Positions 25,579 to 33,781 of a stretch of 41,716 nucleotides of DNA are shown in pieces. The number at the start of each line of letters is the position of its first letter. Within the stretch, counting starts at the first letter, position 1. The position numbers were made by a program, and so were the translations under genes. Below the pieces are notes generated by a model that searched no databases, was not told the DNA's origin, and saw only the letters and a list, made by a program, of their open reading frames with translations. The DNA comes from UBA4742 sp002403895 (GTDB taxonomy: Bacteria; Actinomycetota; Acidimicrobiia; Acidimicrobiales; Acidimicrobilacustridaceae): contig DAISGD010000030.1 in the NCBI GenBank assembly GCA_036823295.1, forward strand, positions 1-41,716, in the 5' to 3' direction.

Positions 25579-27744
25579 TCAGGTGCCCCGCAGCGTCCGG
25601 GGATCTACCGCGGTCAGGACCCGCGTGCGAAGTTGGAGCTGCCGGCGGGTGGCGGCCCGGAAGGAGTCAGCCGCGGCCCACGCCGCTGAGGCATCGCCGT
25701 CGGCAACGTGTTCCGGGTCGAACCGGGCGCGGTTGGCCAGGCCCCCCAGCCCCGCCATCTGGGTGCCGAGGTCGTCACCGAAGCGAACGCCGACCAGGCC
25801 CGCAACTTCGGCGGCGGTGAAGGTGGTGAGAGCACGGTCGGGGGGTGGGCGCACGACGGCGAGGGCATGGCGCCACGCGCCCAGTACCCGATCGCGGGGA
25901 GCGCGGGCCCGACGCCGAGCGCGGGTACGACGAGCCCGGACCAGCACCACGATCAGCGGAACGACCACCAGCACCACGATCAACAGCGCGCCGGCGACGA
26001 GGCCGGCAATTGCCATCAGGTCGGGTCCGGCCGTCGCCGCGCTCGACTCGGGCGCGGCCGCGCTCTGCGGAGCGGCGTTGGGGTCAACGGCACTCGGTTC
26101 ATCGGCCGGTGGGACGACCACCGCGGGCCTGGTAGGAGCGTCCGGCGCCGGCTCGCCAGCACCGGGCGTGGATTCGAACGGGACCCAACCCAGGTCGGCG
26201 AGGGACACCTCGGCCCAGGCGTAGGCATCAGCCGACGTGACCGTCGTCGCACCGTCCTTCAGCGGGCCGTGACGGAATCCGGCGACGACGCGGGCTGGGA
26301 GCCCCAGAGCCCGGGCCAGCAGGGCGTAGGCGGTGGCGAACTGCTCGCTGGTGCCGGCGTGGTCCACGGTGAGGAACTGGGCGATCCGGGCGTAGGACTG
26401 GCCCGCCGGCGCATCGCGAGTGACGCGGAACGGGGCCGATCCGAGGTAGGTCTGGAGAGCGGCGAGCTTGGCGTAAGGCGTCGTCGCTCCGGCGACCGCC
26501 TTGGCCGCGGCGGCCTTGATGGTGCCGACGTCGCCGATCGGCCCCGGGGGGAGTTGCACCCACGACGGGTCCCCGACGGAGGGTTGGGCCGCTTGGAGTT
26601 GGACCACGGAGGGTCGGGACACGACCGATTGCACGGAGTAGTGCAGGCCGGCCACGGTTCGGGCGGGGATGGCCAGGGACTGGGATTGCCCGCCGACGTC
26701 CACCAGCGGGAGGGACACCTGGATGGGTGTGGCCAGTTCGGGGAGCCAGTACCCGTCCAGGTCATGCACCGTCACGTCGGTGGTGATGGTCTGGGTGGCC
26801 GCGGTGGTCGGCGGCGCCGGGGCCAGGGTGCTGGAGGCCTCGACGAAGTGTTCCGACGATGACCACTGGGACCCGTCGAATTGGTCGAGCACCGAGAGGC
26901 GGAAGTTCGGGATGGCCGTGGCCGGCGCGTCGACACGCACGTCGAACATGGTGACGGGCTTGGGCAGGCTCATGCGGGCCTGGATCTGGCGCAGGGGGGT
27001 CAGTGCAGAGCGCGCGTCGATGCTGATGGGCTCTCGATCGTGCATGTCGTAGGGGGGTTCGGTGAAGGTGACGACCGACGCGCCTCCAACCGAGACCAGC
27101 GTGATCGCCACGATGGCGGGCACGCCGAAGCGCACTGCTCGCCGAGCCGTCCCCCGGCGATCCAGATCGCTCAGCCGGGCGACGCGGACCACCACGAACA
27201 GCACCACGGTGGCGACCAGTGCCCCGGCCAACCCGGCCAGATCGTCGGCTCCGCTCATGAGGAAGCCGAAGACGAACCCGGCTACGGCGGCCAGGCAGGG
27301 GGTGAGCGTCGAGCGGCTCCGGATGGTGAGGGTGGCCCCCCAGAAGCCGGCCAGCCAAGCGACGGTGAACGGCACCAGCCGGATGGCGGGTGTCGGTGGA
27401 GCGGGAACGGAGCTGGCCAGTGTCCGGGCCACCCCGTTGACCAGGCCGTCGCCGATGGCTCGCACGGTGGCCATCGTGGGCAGACCGACGAAGGTGGTGG
27501 AGCGGTACAGCAACAGCCCGGCGATCACGACGTAGGCGATGGCCGACACGGCAAGATCGATGAGGGCGCTCGGTCGGCCCCGCAGTGCTCGGACCGCCAC
27601 CAGCGCGGTGGCGGTGAGTGCCGCGGTGATCACCGGGGCAGCCAGGCTCCGCCACGGCAACAGCGCCAACCAGGTCAGGCCGGCGATGATCGCCAGGAGC
27701 GCGACGGCGGCCAGTTCCACCCGCGGAAGGCGGGGTCGGTCCAT
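25579..27744 (-). CDS. TgpA-like membrane protein with degenerate transglutaminase domain
   Basis: A 721-residue protein: about seven membrane helices in the first 240 residues, an extracytoplasmic region (DUF3488-like), a transglutaminase-like domain (about 420-530), a Pro/Ala-rich linker, a further helix near 575-600 and a basic cytoplasmic tail of about 120 residues. The core GTSEQFATAYALLARALGLP is clearly homologous to the transglutaminase site, but the catalytic Cys is Ser466, the His is Tyr508 (DAYAWAEV) and the Asp is Glu524 (WVPFESTPG). It should therefore lack classical activity and may be a structural or binding protein. It is last in the operon propeller - MoxR - DUF58 - this gene, overlapping the DUF58 stop by one base. 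Confidence 0.85.
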   Translation of the reverse strand: MDRPRLPRVELAAVALLAIIAGLTWLALLPWRSLAAPVITAALTATALVAVRALRGRPSALIDLAVSAIAYVVIAGLLLYRSTTFVGLPTMATVRAIGDGLVNGVARTLASSVPAPPTPAIRLVPFTVAWLAGFWGATLTIRSRSTLTPCLAAVAGFVFGFLMSGADDLAGLAGALVATVVLFVVVRVARLSDLDRRGTARRAVRFGVPAIVAITLVSVGGASVVTFTEPPYDMHDREPISIDARSALTPLRQIQARMSLPKPVTMFDVRVDAPATAIPNFRLSVLDQFDGSQWSSSEHFVEASSTLAPAPPTTAATQTITTDVTVHDLDGYWLPELATPIQVSLPLVDVGGQSQSLAIPARTVAGLHYSVQSVVSRPSVVQLQAAQPSVGDPSWVQLPPGPIGDVGTIKAAAAKAVAGATTPYAKLAALQTYLGSAPFRVTRDAPAGQSYARIAQFLTVDHAGTSEQFATAYALLARALGLPARVVAGFRHGPLKDGATTVTSADAYAWAEVSLADLGWVPFESTPGAGEPAPDAPTRPAVVVPPADEPSAVDPNAAPQSAAAPESSAATAGPDLMAIAGLVAGALLIVVLVVVPLIVVLVRARRTRARRRARAPRDRVLGAWRHALAVVRPPPDRALTTFTAAEVAGLVGVRFGDDLGTQMAGLGGLANRARFDPEHVADGDASAAWAAADSFRAATRRQLQLRTRVLTAVDPRTLRGT

Positions 27745-28904
27745 CAGCGGTGCCGCTGGTTCCACAGCGCGGCGAAGGCGCTCGACGTGTCGACCCGAAA
27801 GATGGTGGCCGTCACCCCGGAGAGATCGGCGCGGCCTCGCTGACGGGCGTCGCTGCCGGTGCTGCCGTCGCCGACCAAGACCACGGTGGTGTTGGCGGTG
27901 CGGGCACACAGCTCGGCGATCGCCGCGGCGTCGGCCGCCCCCGGTGAGCCGGTGACGAAGACGAGGCCGTTACTGCGACTGGTGGGTGACCCCGACCGCC
28001 CGAGTCCCGAGAGGGCGGCCTCGTCGCCGTCATCGAGCGTGACGGCGGCCAACTCATCGAGGGCGTCCTCCGAGTCGGCGGCTGACAGCGATCGTCCGCC
28101 GGTGGTGGCCAAGATCACGGGCACCCCGTGGGGGAGCGACGCGGTGACCAGGGACGCGGCGATCTCGATGGCCTCCTCGAACGAGGCCTCGGTGTGGACA
28201 CCGCGCCGGGTGTCGAGCACGACGGCGGCGGTGGGCGTCGTCGTCTCCAGGGTCTCGCGGACGAGGAGGTCGCCGGCGTGCGCGCTGGACCGCCAGTGGA
28301 TGTGGCGGATGTCGTCACCCACCACGTACTCCCGGAGGGAGTGGAAGACGAGCGCCCCCTGCTGCACGTCGGATCCGCGAGGTCCGTCCTCGCTGAGCTG
28401 GTAGCCGGCGGGGATGGGGGCGACGGGCATGGTGCGGGGATGGACCCACACGGTGAGGTCCTCATCGCTCGTGAGCGGGGCGATTCGGGTCAACCCCAGC
28501 GGGTCCGGCCGGCTGACGACGAGCGGTGCCAAGGTGAACACCCCTCTGCGGCCGGCGGGGAGGTCGTAGCCGACGGTCCGCGAGCCATGGCCGCCCATGG
28601 CGGGGATGGCGACGCGTACCGGCTCCCCTTCCAATGAGTCCACCGCCACCGTGGCGGCGCTCGGGCGGGCACTGGCGTTGGTGACCACCAGCGCGACGGC
28701 GATGCCCTCACCGGCGGTTACCCGTGACCGTCCGAGGCGCCGCTCCAGGTCGAGCCGAGGACGAACGGCCTTGGTGACCACAGAACAGATGAGCGCGGCC
28801 AGACAGCCGACGGCCAGTACCAGCAGGGCGGGTTGATGCGCGACGACGCCGGACGCGCCCAGGAGCACGCCCATGGCGGCCACGGCCCAACCGGCTCGGG
28901 TCAT
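27744..28904 (-). CDS. DUF58 membrane-anchored protein
   Basis: A 386-residue protein with two close N-terminal helices (about 7-45), an immunoglobulin-like beta region, then a vWA-like domain. The DUF58 hallmark is present: EYVVGDDIRHIHWRSSAHAGDLLVRE. Proteins of this family are encoded with MoxR ATPases and TgpA-type transglutaminases and are thought to help assemble envelope complexes. The start at 28904 lies five bases after the MoxR stop. The stop overlaps the next start (TGATG), so translation is coupled. Confidence 0.9.
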   Translation of the reverse strand: MTRAGWAVAAMGVLLGASGVVAHQPALLVLAVGCLAALICSVVTKAVRPRLDLERRLGRSRVTAGEGIAVALVVTNASARPSAATVAVDSLEGEPVRVAIPAMGGHGSRTVGYDLPAGRRGVFTLAPLVVSRPDPLGLTRIAPLTSDEDLTVWVHPRTMPVAPIPAGYQLSEDGPRGSDVQQGALVFHSLREYVVGDDIRHIHWRSSAHAGDLLVRETLETTTPTAAVVLDTRRGVHTEASFEEAIEIAASLVTASLPHGVPVILATTGGRSLSAADSEDALDELAAVTLDDGDEAALSGLGRSGSPTSRSNGLVFVTGSPGAADAAAIAELCARTANTTVVLVGDGSTGSDARQRGRADLSGVTATIFRVDTSSAFAALWNQRHR

Positions 28905-28909
28905 CGCCG

Positions 28910-29923
28910 TCAGCCCACGCGCGAATCGGCGGGGACTGCGGTGGTGGACAGCGTGTCGTTGATCACGTCCTCGGCCGAAAGGTTGTGGCGCGCCGCCTCG
29001 CCACTGAGGATCATGCGGTGGGCCCACACGGGGACAGCCAGAGCCTTCACGTCCTCGGGGATCACGAAGCCGCGCCCGTCCATGGCCGCCAGGGCCCGTG
29101 CCGCCCGCATGAGGGCCAGGCTGGCCCGGGGGCTGACGGCCAGGCGAACCTCGGGGGACTCCCGCAGCGACTGGGCCAGGCGGACGATGTAGCTCTGGAT
29201 GTCCGGGTCGACGTAGACGGAGGTGGCAACGGAGATCATGATGCCCACCTCGGCCGTGGTCATGACCGGTGAGAGGTGGTCGACGACCGAACCGGACGAC
29301 TGCGTCTGCAAGATCTCGACCTCGGCGTCGTGGTCGGGATAGCCGACCTCGGCCCGCAGGAGGAATCGGTCGAGCTGTGCCTCAGGGAGGCGGTAGGTGC
29401 CGTCCATTTCCACCGGGTTCTGCGTGGCGATCACCATGAACGGCCGCGGCACCGGATGGGGCCGGGCGTCGACGGTGACCCGGCGTTCATCCATGACCTC
29501 GAGCAGTGCGGATTGGGTCCTCGGCGAGGCCCGGTTGATCTCGTCACCGATGACGATGTTGGCGAACACCGGTCCGGGGTGGAACTCGAATGTCTCCCGG
29601 GCCTGGTGGTAAACGGTCACGCCCGTGACGTCCGACGGCAGCAGGTCGGGGGTGAACTGGATGCGGTGCCAGTTGCCGTCGATCGAGGCGGCCATGGCCC
29701 GGGCCAGCGAGGTCTTGCCCACGCCGGGAACGTCCTCGATCAGGAGATGCCCTTCGGCCAGGAGGCAGGTGACGGCCAGGCGAACCACCTGGGGCTTCCC
29801 CTGCACTGCCTGTTCGATGTTGGCCCGCAGCGCGGTGGCGCGCTGGGTCAACCAGTCGATCCGTTCACGCGGAACGCGGTCGGTCCTGCCGTCGGTCGGA
29901 TCGTCGGGTTGCCGGTCGGTCAT
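28910..29923 (-). CDS. MoxR-family AAA+ ATPase
   Basis: A 337-residue cytoplasmic ATPase with Walker A VPGVGKTS (65-72), Walker B VIGDEINRASPRTQ, sensor 1 VIATQNPVEMDGTY, arginine-finger region PEAQLDRFLLR and sensor 2 SPRASLALMRAA. MoxR proteins act as chaperones that mature partner proteins, generally the DUF58/vWA proteins encoded beside them. Together with DUF58 and the transglutaminase-like gene it forms a conserved trio. ATG 29923 is chosen because the frame further upstream is a shadow of the neighbouring low-complexity gene. The propeller gene ends 58 bases upstream. Confidence 0.94.
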   Translation of the reverse strand: MTDRQPDDPTDGRTDRVPRERIDWLTQRATALRANIEQAVQGKPQVVRLAVTCLLAEGHLLIEDVPGVGKTSLARAMAASIDGNWHRIQFTPDLLPSDVTGVTVYHQARETFEFHPGPVFANIVIGDEINRASPRTQSALLEVMDERRVTVDARPHPVPRPFMVIATQNPVEMDGTYRLPEAQLDRFLLRAEVGYPDHDAEVEILQTQSSGSVVDHLSPVMTTAEVGIMISVATSVYVDPDIQSYIVRLAQSLRESPEVRLAVSPRASLALMRAARALAAMDGRGFVIPEDVKALAVPVWAHRMILSGEAARHNLSAEDVINDTLSTTAVPADSRVG

Positions 29924-29981
29924 GAGGTCCTCGATGTCGGGGAAGGGATGGGGCGGCCAAGGCAACGGCGGAGGGGCGGAC

Positions 29982-31484
29982 TCATGGCCCGCCCGCGGGG
30001 CTGGTGGTGGTGGTGGTGGTGGAGTTGGGGTCGGTGGTGGTGGTCGTCGTCGAGTTGGGGTCGGTGGTGGTGGTGGTGTCGCCGGGGTCGCTCGTGGTGG
30101 TGGTGGAGTTCGGGTGGACGGTCGTTGTCGTCGTGGTCGGCTTCGGCTTCGGTTTGGGCAGAGGCTTGGGTTTCGGCTTCGGCTTGGGGCGCGGATGGAT
30201 TTTGAGCACGCGCGGGGCACGCCGAACCGCCTTCTTCTTGACCTTGGGTGTCAGCTTCTTGACCGGCGCCTTCTTGGGCGTGGCCACCGGCTTGGGGACG
30301 GGCTTGTTGGTGGCGTACTTGACGAGCGGTGACACGACCCCGCGGTCGTTGGCCACGAAGGCCGACGGCCCGCCGAAGTCGTTCAGGTAGACGAGGCCGT
30401 CCTTGCCGAAGAACTCGGTGTTGGCTTTTGGGACCACCAGTTTCTGCGTGCGGGCCGAACCGGTGGCGGTGTCGATCGTCGCCAGCGAGCCGGTCGCCTT
30501 GTCGAACAGGTAGACCTGATCGCCGGCGGGCTCTGGTGCGCTCGGCGCTCCCACTGAGGTGGGAAGGTCGACGGTTTCGGAACGGTTGCCATCCATCCCG
30601 ATCCCGACGAGTTGGCGATGGGTCACGTCGGTGATCCACAGCGTCGAGCCCGACTCGAACGTGGGGAGGGCTAGCTGGGTGCCCGAGGGCAGCCCGAGGT
30701 CGATGCTGTGGCTGACCTCGCCGCCGTGCAGCAGCAAAACGACGCCCGCCGCGGTGTCGACCGCGGTGACGGCCGTGCCCACCGTGACGAGCTGGGCTCC
30801 GGCATCGGAGCCGTCTCCGATCAGACTGTCGAGCCGATCGTGGCTCACCACCGCGATCTGGCGGGAATTGTTCAGGGCGGCGTACAGGGTTCCCTGGGCA
30901 TCGACCCCGGCAGAGCCGATGGGGCTACCCAGATCGACGGCGTCACCGACCGCATCGAGGGTGGTGGGGTTGACCTCCTGGATGATGCCGTCGGCCCGAT
31001 ACACCACGAAGGAGTGGGAGCCACCAGAGTCGATCTCCACATCGGTGCCGTCGATCTCGGTGGCGTTGCCCACCTTCATGCCGGCGCCGTCGATGGTGAG
31101 GAATCGTCCGTTGCCCTGATCGATGAACCCCCCGGTCTGGTTCTGGATCACGTGGTAGTCGCTGCCGGAAGTCGACGTGGTCCAGTCGATGCGGGCCGAC
31201 ACCCCGTTGGCGTGGACGAGCGAACCGTTGGACGAACCCAGCCAGGCTCCGCCATCGAGCGCCGGTTGCGCCGCGGAGGTCTGGCCGATCCCGGCCGCAG
31301 CCAGCAGGCCGAGCAGGAGAGACACCGCCACGACCAGCGCCACCACCCGACGCGGGGAGCCGGGGGCACCGACCCAGCGGCTCAGCCGGGACCGGCGCGA
31401 CCCCTCCGGGAGCGCGGCCCGGATGAACCGGCGCCGCATCGGTGGCTTCGGCTCAGGCGGTGCATCCGCGGGGTGGTCGGGCAT
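29982..31484 (-). CDS. surface beta-propeller-like protein with Lys/Pro and Thr-rich tail
   Basis: A 500-residue type II membrane or secreted protein. A basic N-terminal tail precedes one helix (about 47-67, VVALVVAVSLLLGLLAAAG). Then comes a repeat-rich extracellular part (about 75-400) with blade-like phrases such as GSLATIDTATGSA and NNSRQIAVVSHDRL. The tail is striking: a Lys/Arg-rich segment with K-P repeats (about 405-450), then runs of 4-6 Thr separated by DPNS or similar (about 450-495). No sortase motif is seen. It is first in the MoxR-DUF58-transglutaminase operon and is a likely client. AGAGGGA lies before ATG 31484. Confidence 0.78.
   Translation of the reverse strand: MPDHPADAPPEPKPPMRRRFIRAALPEGSRRSRLSRWVGAPGSPRRVVALVVAVSLLLGLLAAAGIGQTSAAQPALDGGAWLGSSNGSLVHANGVSARIDWTTSTSGSDYHVIQNQTGGFIDQGNGRFLTIDGAGMKVGNATEIDGTDVEIDSGGSHSFVVYRADGIIQEVNPTTLDAVGDAVDLGSPIGSAGVDAQGTLYAALNNSRQIAVVSHDRLDSLIGDGSDAGAQLVTVGTAVTAVDTAAGVVLLLHGGEVSHSIDLGLPSGTQLALPTFESGSTLWITDVTHRQLVGIGMDGNRSETVDLPTSVGAPSAPEPAGDQVYLFDKATGSLATIDTATGSARTQKLVVPKANTEFFGKDGLVYLNDFGGPSAFVANDRGVVSPLVKYATNKPVPKPVATPKKAPVKKLTPKVKKKAVRRAPRVLKIHPRPKPKPKPKPLPKPKPKPTTTTTTVHPNSTTTTSDPGDTTTTTDPNSTTTTTTDPNSTTTTTTSPAGGP
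30002..30200 (-). repeat. low-complexity tandem repeats encoding Thr and Lys-Pro tracts
   Basis: On the plus strand GGT/GTC triplet runs alternate with GAGTTGGGGTCGG-type spacers (about 30002-30120), giving units of 27-33 bases that encode Thr tracts plus DPNS. Next to them (about 30130-30200) GGCTTCGG/GGCTTGGG runs encode repeated Lys-Pro. Such tracts can change copy number by slippage. Confidence 0.8.
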
Positions 31485-31548
31485 AGCAGAGTCCCTCTTG
31501 ACGTGGTCGGAGAATCTTCGTCGAGCTGCCCCTGCCCGAATCGGCCGT

Positions 31549-31554
31549 AATGTA
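31549..31554 (-). promoter_or_regulatory. possible -10 box of the propeller-MoxR operon
   Basis: On the minus strand TACATT lies about 65 bases before the start at 31484, with TCGACG about 18 bases further upstream as a possible -35. Confidence 0.3.
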
Positions 31555-31624
31555 GCTGGGTCGTCCGGTAATCGTCGATCGCCCTTCGGCGATTGAGGCG
31601 ACCGGGTCCGAGCGGGAGGAACCA

Positions 31625-32509
31625 ATGGTTGTCGAACCAAGTGGTGGCGCACGTTCTGACGTGCCTCCGATCCTCGTGCGCCGCCTTCACCTCCTCGCCC
31701 CGATCGGACTGGCCCTCCTGCTCGTCGGGGGCTGCTCGTCGGGTTCGGATGACCCCAACGCCGCAGTGGCATCGGTCACGGTGCCGACGACCGCGGGAGC
31801 GCCGCCCCACGCCACGGTCGTCTCGGAGCAGGAGGTCGACCCCAGCTTCCGTCAGGGCCTGGCCAAGACGGCCGATGGGTGGGTGTTTTCCACCAACAAC
31901 GTGCTGTTCGGCACCGACGATGGCCTGACCATCACGAGGAAGCACGATCATGCCATCCCGCCCGACTGGGCAGCCCAGGGGTTCAACCACATCGGTGACG
32001 TCGACGTGGCCGACGGGGTGATCTACGCCCCGGTCGAGCAACCCGATTACGGCCGGGGTCGTCAAGCCATGTTCCGCTACGACCTGAACACGCTTGCGTT
32101 CCTCGACGGGGTGACGATCAACCAGTCCGAGAACTCCTGGGTGGCGGTGGACGGCGAGGCGAAGATCGCCTATTCGATGAACGCGTTCACCGACCACGCC
32201 GTGACGCGCTACGACCTGGCCGACGGGTGGAAGCCGCTCGACCCGGTGAAGCTCGACACTACGGTGGGGCGGGTGCAGGGCGGCGATGTGCGCGACGGGT
32301 ACCTCTGGCTGTCGACCGATGACGCCACCGACGGGGTCTACCGGGTCGATCTGGGCACCGGCCAGGTCGTGGCGCTCGGCTCGATCGGCCGGATCGACGG
32401 AGAGGGTGAGGGGATCGACGCCACCGTGCTCCCGAGCGGTGACCTGCACGTGCTCACCATTGATGTCGCCGCCGTCCCCGTGCGCCTCGTGGATCTCAAG
32501 GTCGGCTAG
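31625..32509 (+). CDS. putative lipoprotein with beta-propeller-like repeats
   Basis: A 294-residue protein with a lipoprotein signal: basic RRLH, a hydrophobic core and the lipobox LLVGGC with Cys37. After a short Thr/Ala-rich linker, the rest has repeated blade-like phrases (VADGVIYAPVEQPD, VRDGYLWLSTDDATDGVYRVD). A family could not be named, but it looks like a surface ligand-binding or sensor protein. GGAGGA lies just before the ATG at 31625. It is divergent from the propeller-MoxR operon, and its stop is three bases before the 5' nuclease gene. Confidence 0.75.
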   Translation: MVVEPSGGARSDVPPILVRRLHLLAPIGLALLLVGGCSSGSDDPNAAVASVTVPTTAGAPPHATVVSEQEVDPSFRQGLAKTADGWVFSTNNVLFGTDDGLTITRKHDHAIPPDWAAQGFNHIGDVDVADGVIYAPVEQPDYGRGRQAMFRYDLNTLAFLDGVTINQSENSWVAVDGEAKIAYSMNAFTDHAVTRYDLADGWKPLDPVKLDTTVGRVQGGDVRDGYLWLSTDDATDGVYRVDLGTGQVVALGSIGRIDGEGEGIDATVLPSGDLHVLTIDVAAVPVRLVDLKVG

Positions 32510-32512
32510 GTC

Positions 32513-33391
32513 ATGCGGGTGCACCTCGTCGATGGCACCTACGAGCTGTTCCGCTACCACTTCGCCCTGCCGTCCCACGTGACGACGGCGGGGCGGGAGG
32601 TGGCCGCCACCCGGGGCGTGCTTGGCACGGTGCTCCAATTGTTGGAGGAGGGCGCCACCCACATCGGGGTGGCCACCGACCACGTGATCGAATCGTTCCG
32701 CAACGACCTGTGGCCCGGCTACAAGACGGGGGAGGGCATGCCGCCCGACCTGGTGGCCCAGTTCCCCCTGCTCGAGGAGGGCTTGGTCGCGTTGGGGGTG
32801 ACGGTGTTCCCCATGGTCGAGTTCGAGGCGGACGACGCCATGGCGTCGGCCGCGGTGATCGCCGCTGCCGATGATCGGGTCGACCAGGTCATTATCTGCA
32901 CGCCCGACAAAGACCTCGGCCAGTGCGTGGTGGGAAACCGGATCGTGCAGCTCGACCGGCGCAAAGGGGTCGTCTACGACGAGGCCGGGGTGACCGAGAA
33001 GTTCGGCGTCGGCCCGGCCTCGATCCCCGACTACCTCGGGCTGGTGGGCGACAGCGCCGACGGGTTCCCTGGGCTTCCCGGGTGGGGGGCAAGATCCGCC
33101 TCGGCGGTCCTGGCTCGCTACCGCCATCTCGAACACATCCCGCCCGAGGCCAGCGACTGGGACGTCGACGTGCGAGGTGCGACCAAGCTGGCCCTGACCC
33201 TGCGCGACCAGGCTGAGCTGGCCTACCTGTTCCGCCGCATCGCCACCGTCGAACCCGACGCACCGACCATTGGCTCCGTCGACGAGTTGCAGTGGACGGG
33301 TCCCACGCCCGCGCTGGCGTCGCTGTGCGAGGAGATCGATGCCGCCGGCGTCTTGCACCGGGCGGAGCGCCTGGCCAGCCAGCGGGGCTGA
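32513..33391 (+). CDS. FEN-type 5'-3' exonuclease / flap endonuclease
   Basis: A 292-residue stand-alone relative of the N-terminal nuclease domain of DNA polymerase I. Metal-binding acidic residues sit in the expected places: Asp7 (HLVDGTYELFR), the motif FRNDLWPGYKTG, FEADDAMASAA, ICTPDKDLGQCV and GDSADGFPGLPGWG with the helix-hairpin-helix that follows. It would remove RNA primers or 5' flaps. There is no polymerase domain. A primase-polymerase and LigC are encoded within 4 kb. The start is ATG 32513. Confidence 0.9.
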   Translation: MRVHLVDGTYELFRYHFALPSHVTTAGREVAATRGVLGTVLQLLEEGATHIGVATDHVIESFRNDLWPGYKTGEGMPPDLVAQFPLLEEGLVALGVTVFPMVEFEADDAMASAAVIAAADDRVDQVIICTPDKDLGQCVVGNRIVQLDRRKGVVYDEAGVTEKFGVGPASIPDYLGLVGDSADGFPGLPGWGARSASAVLARYRHLEHIPPEASDWDVDVRGATKLALTLRDQAELAYLFRRIATVEPDAPTIGSVDELQWTGPTPALASLCEEIDAAGVLHRAERLASQRG

Positions 33392-33403
33392 CCGAGGGAG
33401 AGG

Positions 33404-33652
33404 TCAGGCGGTTGTCTCGCCCTTGGTCTCCTGGGTGATGGTGGACTCCGTGCCCTTCTCGATGGCCTTGGGCTCGGCCTTCTTCTCGTCCTTGGCGTCG
33501 CTGCCGTCGTCCCCGTCCTTCAGGCCCTTCTCGAACTCCTTCTTGGCCGAACCGAGGTTGCGAGCGAGCTGGGGGAGCTTGGCGCCGCCAATGATGAGGG
33601 CGATGATGGCGACGGCGATGAGACCACCTTCGCTGAAGATCTCGGCAAGCAT
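33404..33652 (-). CDS. tatA: twin-arginine translocase subunit TatA/E
   Basis: An 82-residue protein of the Tat pore. It has one N-terminal hydrophobic helix (about 8-22, GGLIAVAIIALIIGGAKLP), a glycine-containing hinge, an amphipathic helix (QLARNLGSAKKEFEKGLKDG) and a charged Lys/Glu/Asp tail. AAGGAG lies six bases before the ATG at 33652. It stands alone, with tatB and tatC not in the window, and convergent with the nuclease gene. The Tat-lipoprotein at 22477-24045 is a potential substrate. Confidence 0.93.
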   Translation of the reverse strand: MLAEIFSEGGLIAVAIIALIIGGAKLPQLARNLGSAKKEFEKGLKDGDDGSDAKDEKKAEPKAIEKGTESTITQETKGETTA

Positions 33653-33769
33653 GGGGGACTCCTTCGGCCGTTGCGATCCGGCCTGCGGTGCGCTGTCGAT
33701 GGGCGGCCACACGGCCGCTTCTGGGTCAATGGTAGGCCAGACTGGCCCGAGATCCCAGGCTGGCCCGCG

Positions 33770-33775
33770 TATCCT
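33770..33775 (+). promoter_or_regulatory. -10 box for leaderless primase-polymerase gene
   Basis: TATCCT is followed by a 6-base spacer and the ATG at 33782, with no ribosome-binding site between. Confidence 0.5.
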
Positions 33776-33781
33776 TCGGTG

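Noticed and set aside
31382..33358. 658-codon minus-strand frame across the lipoprotein and nuclease genes
   Set aside because: It is antisense to two well-supported genes and has no domain or motif. High GC content keeps such frames open.
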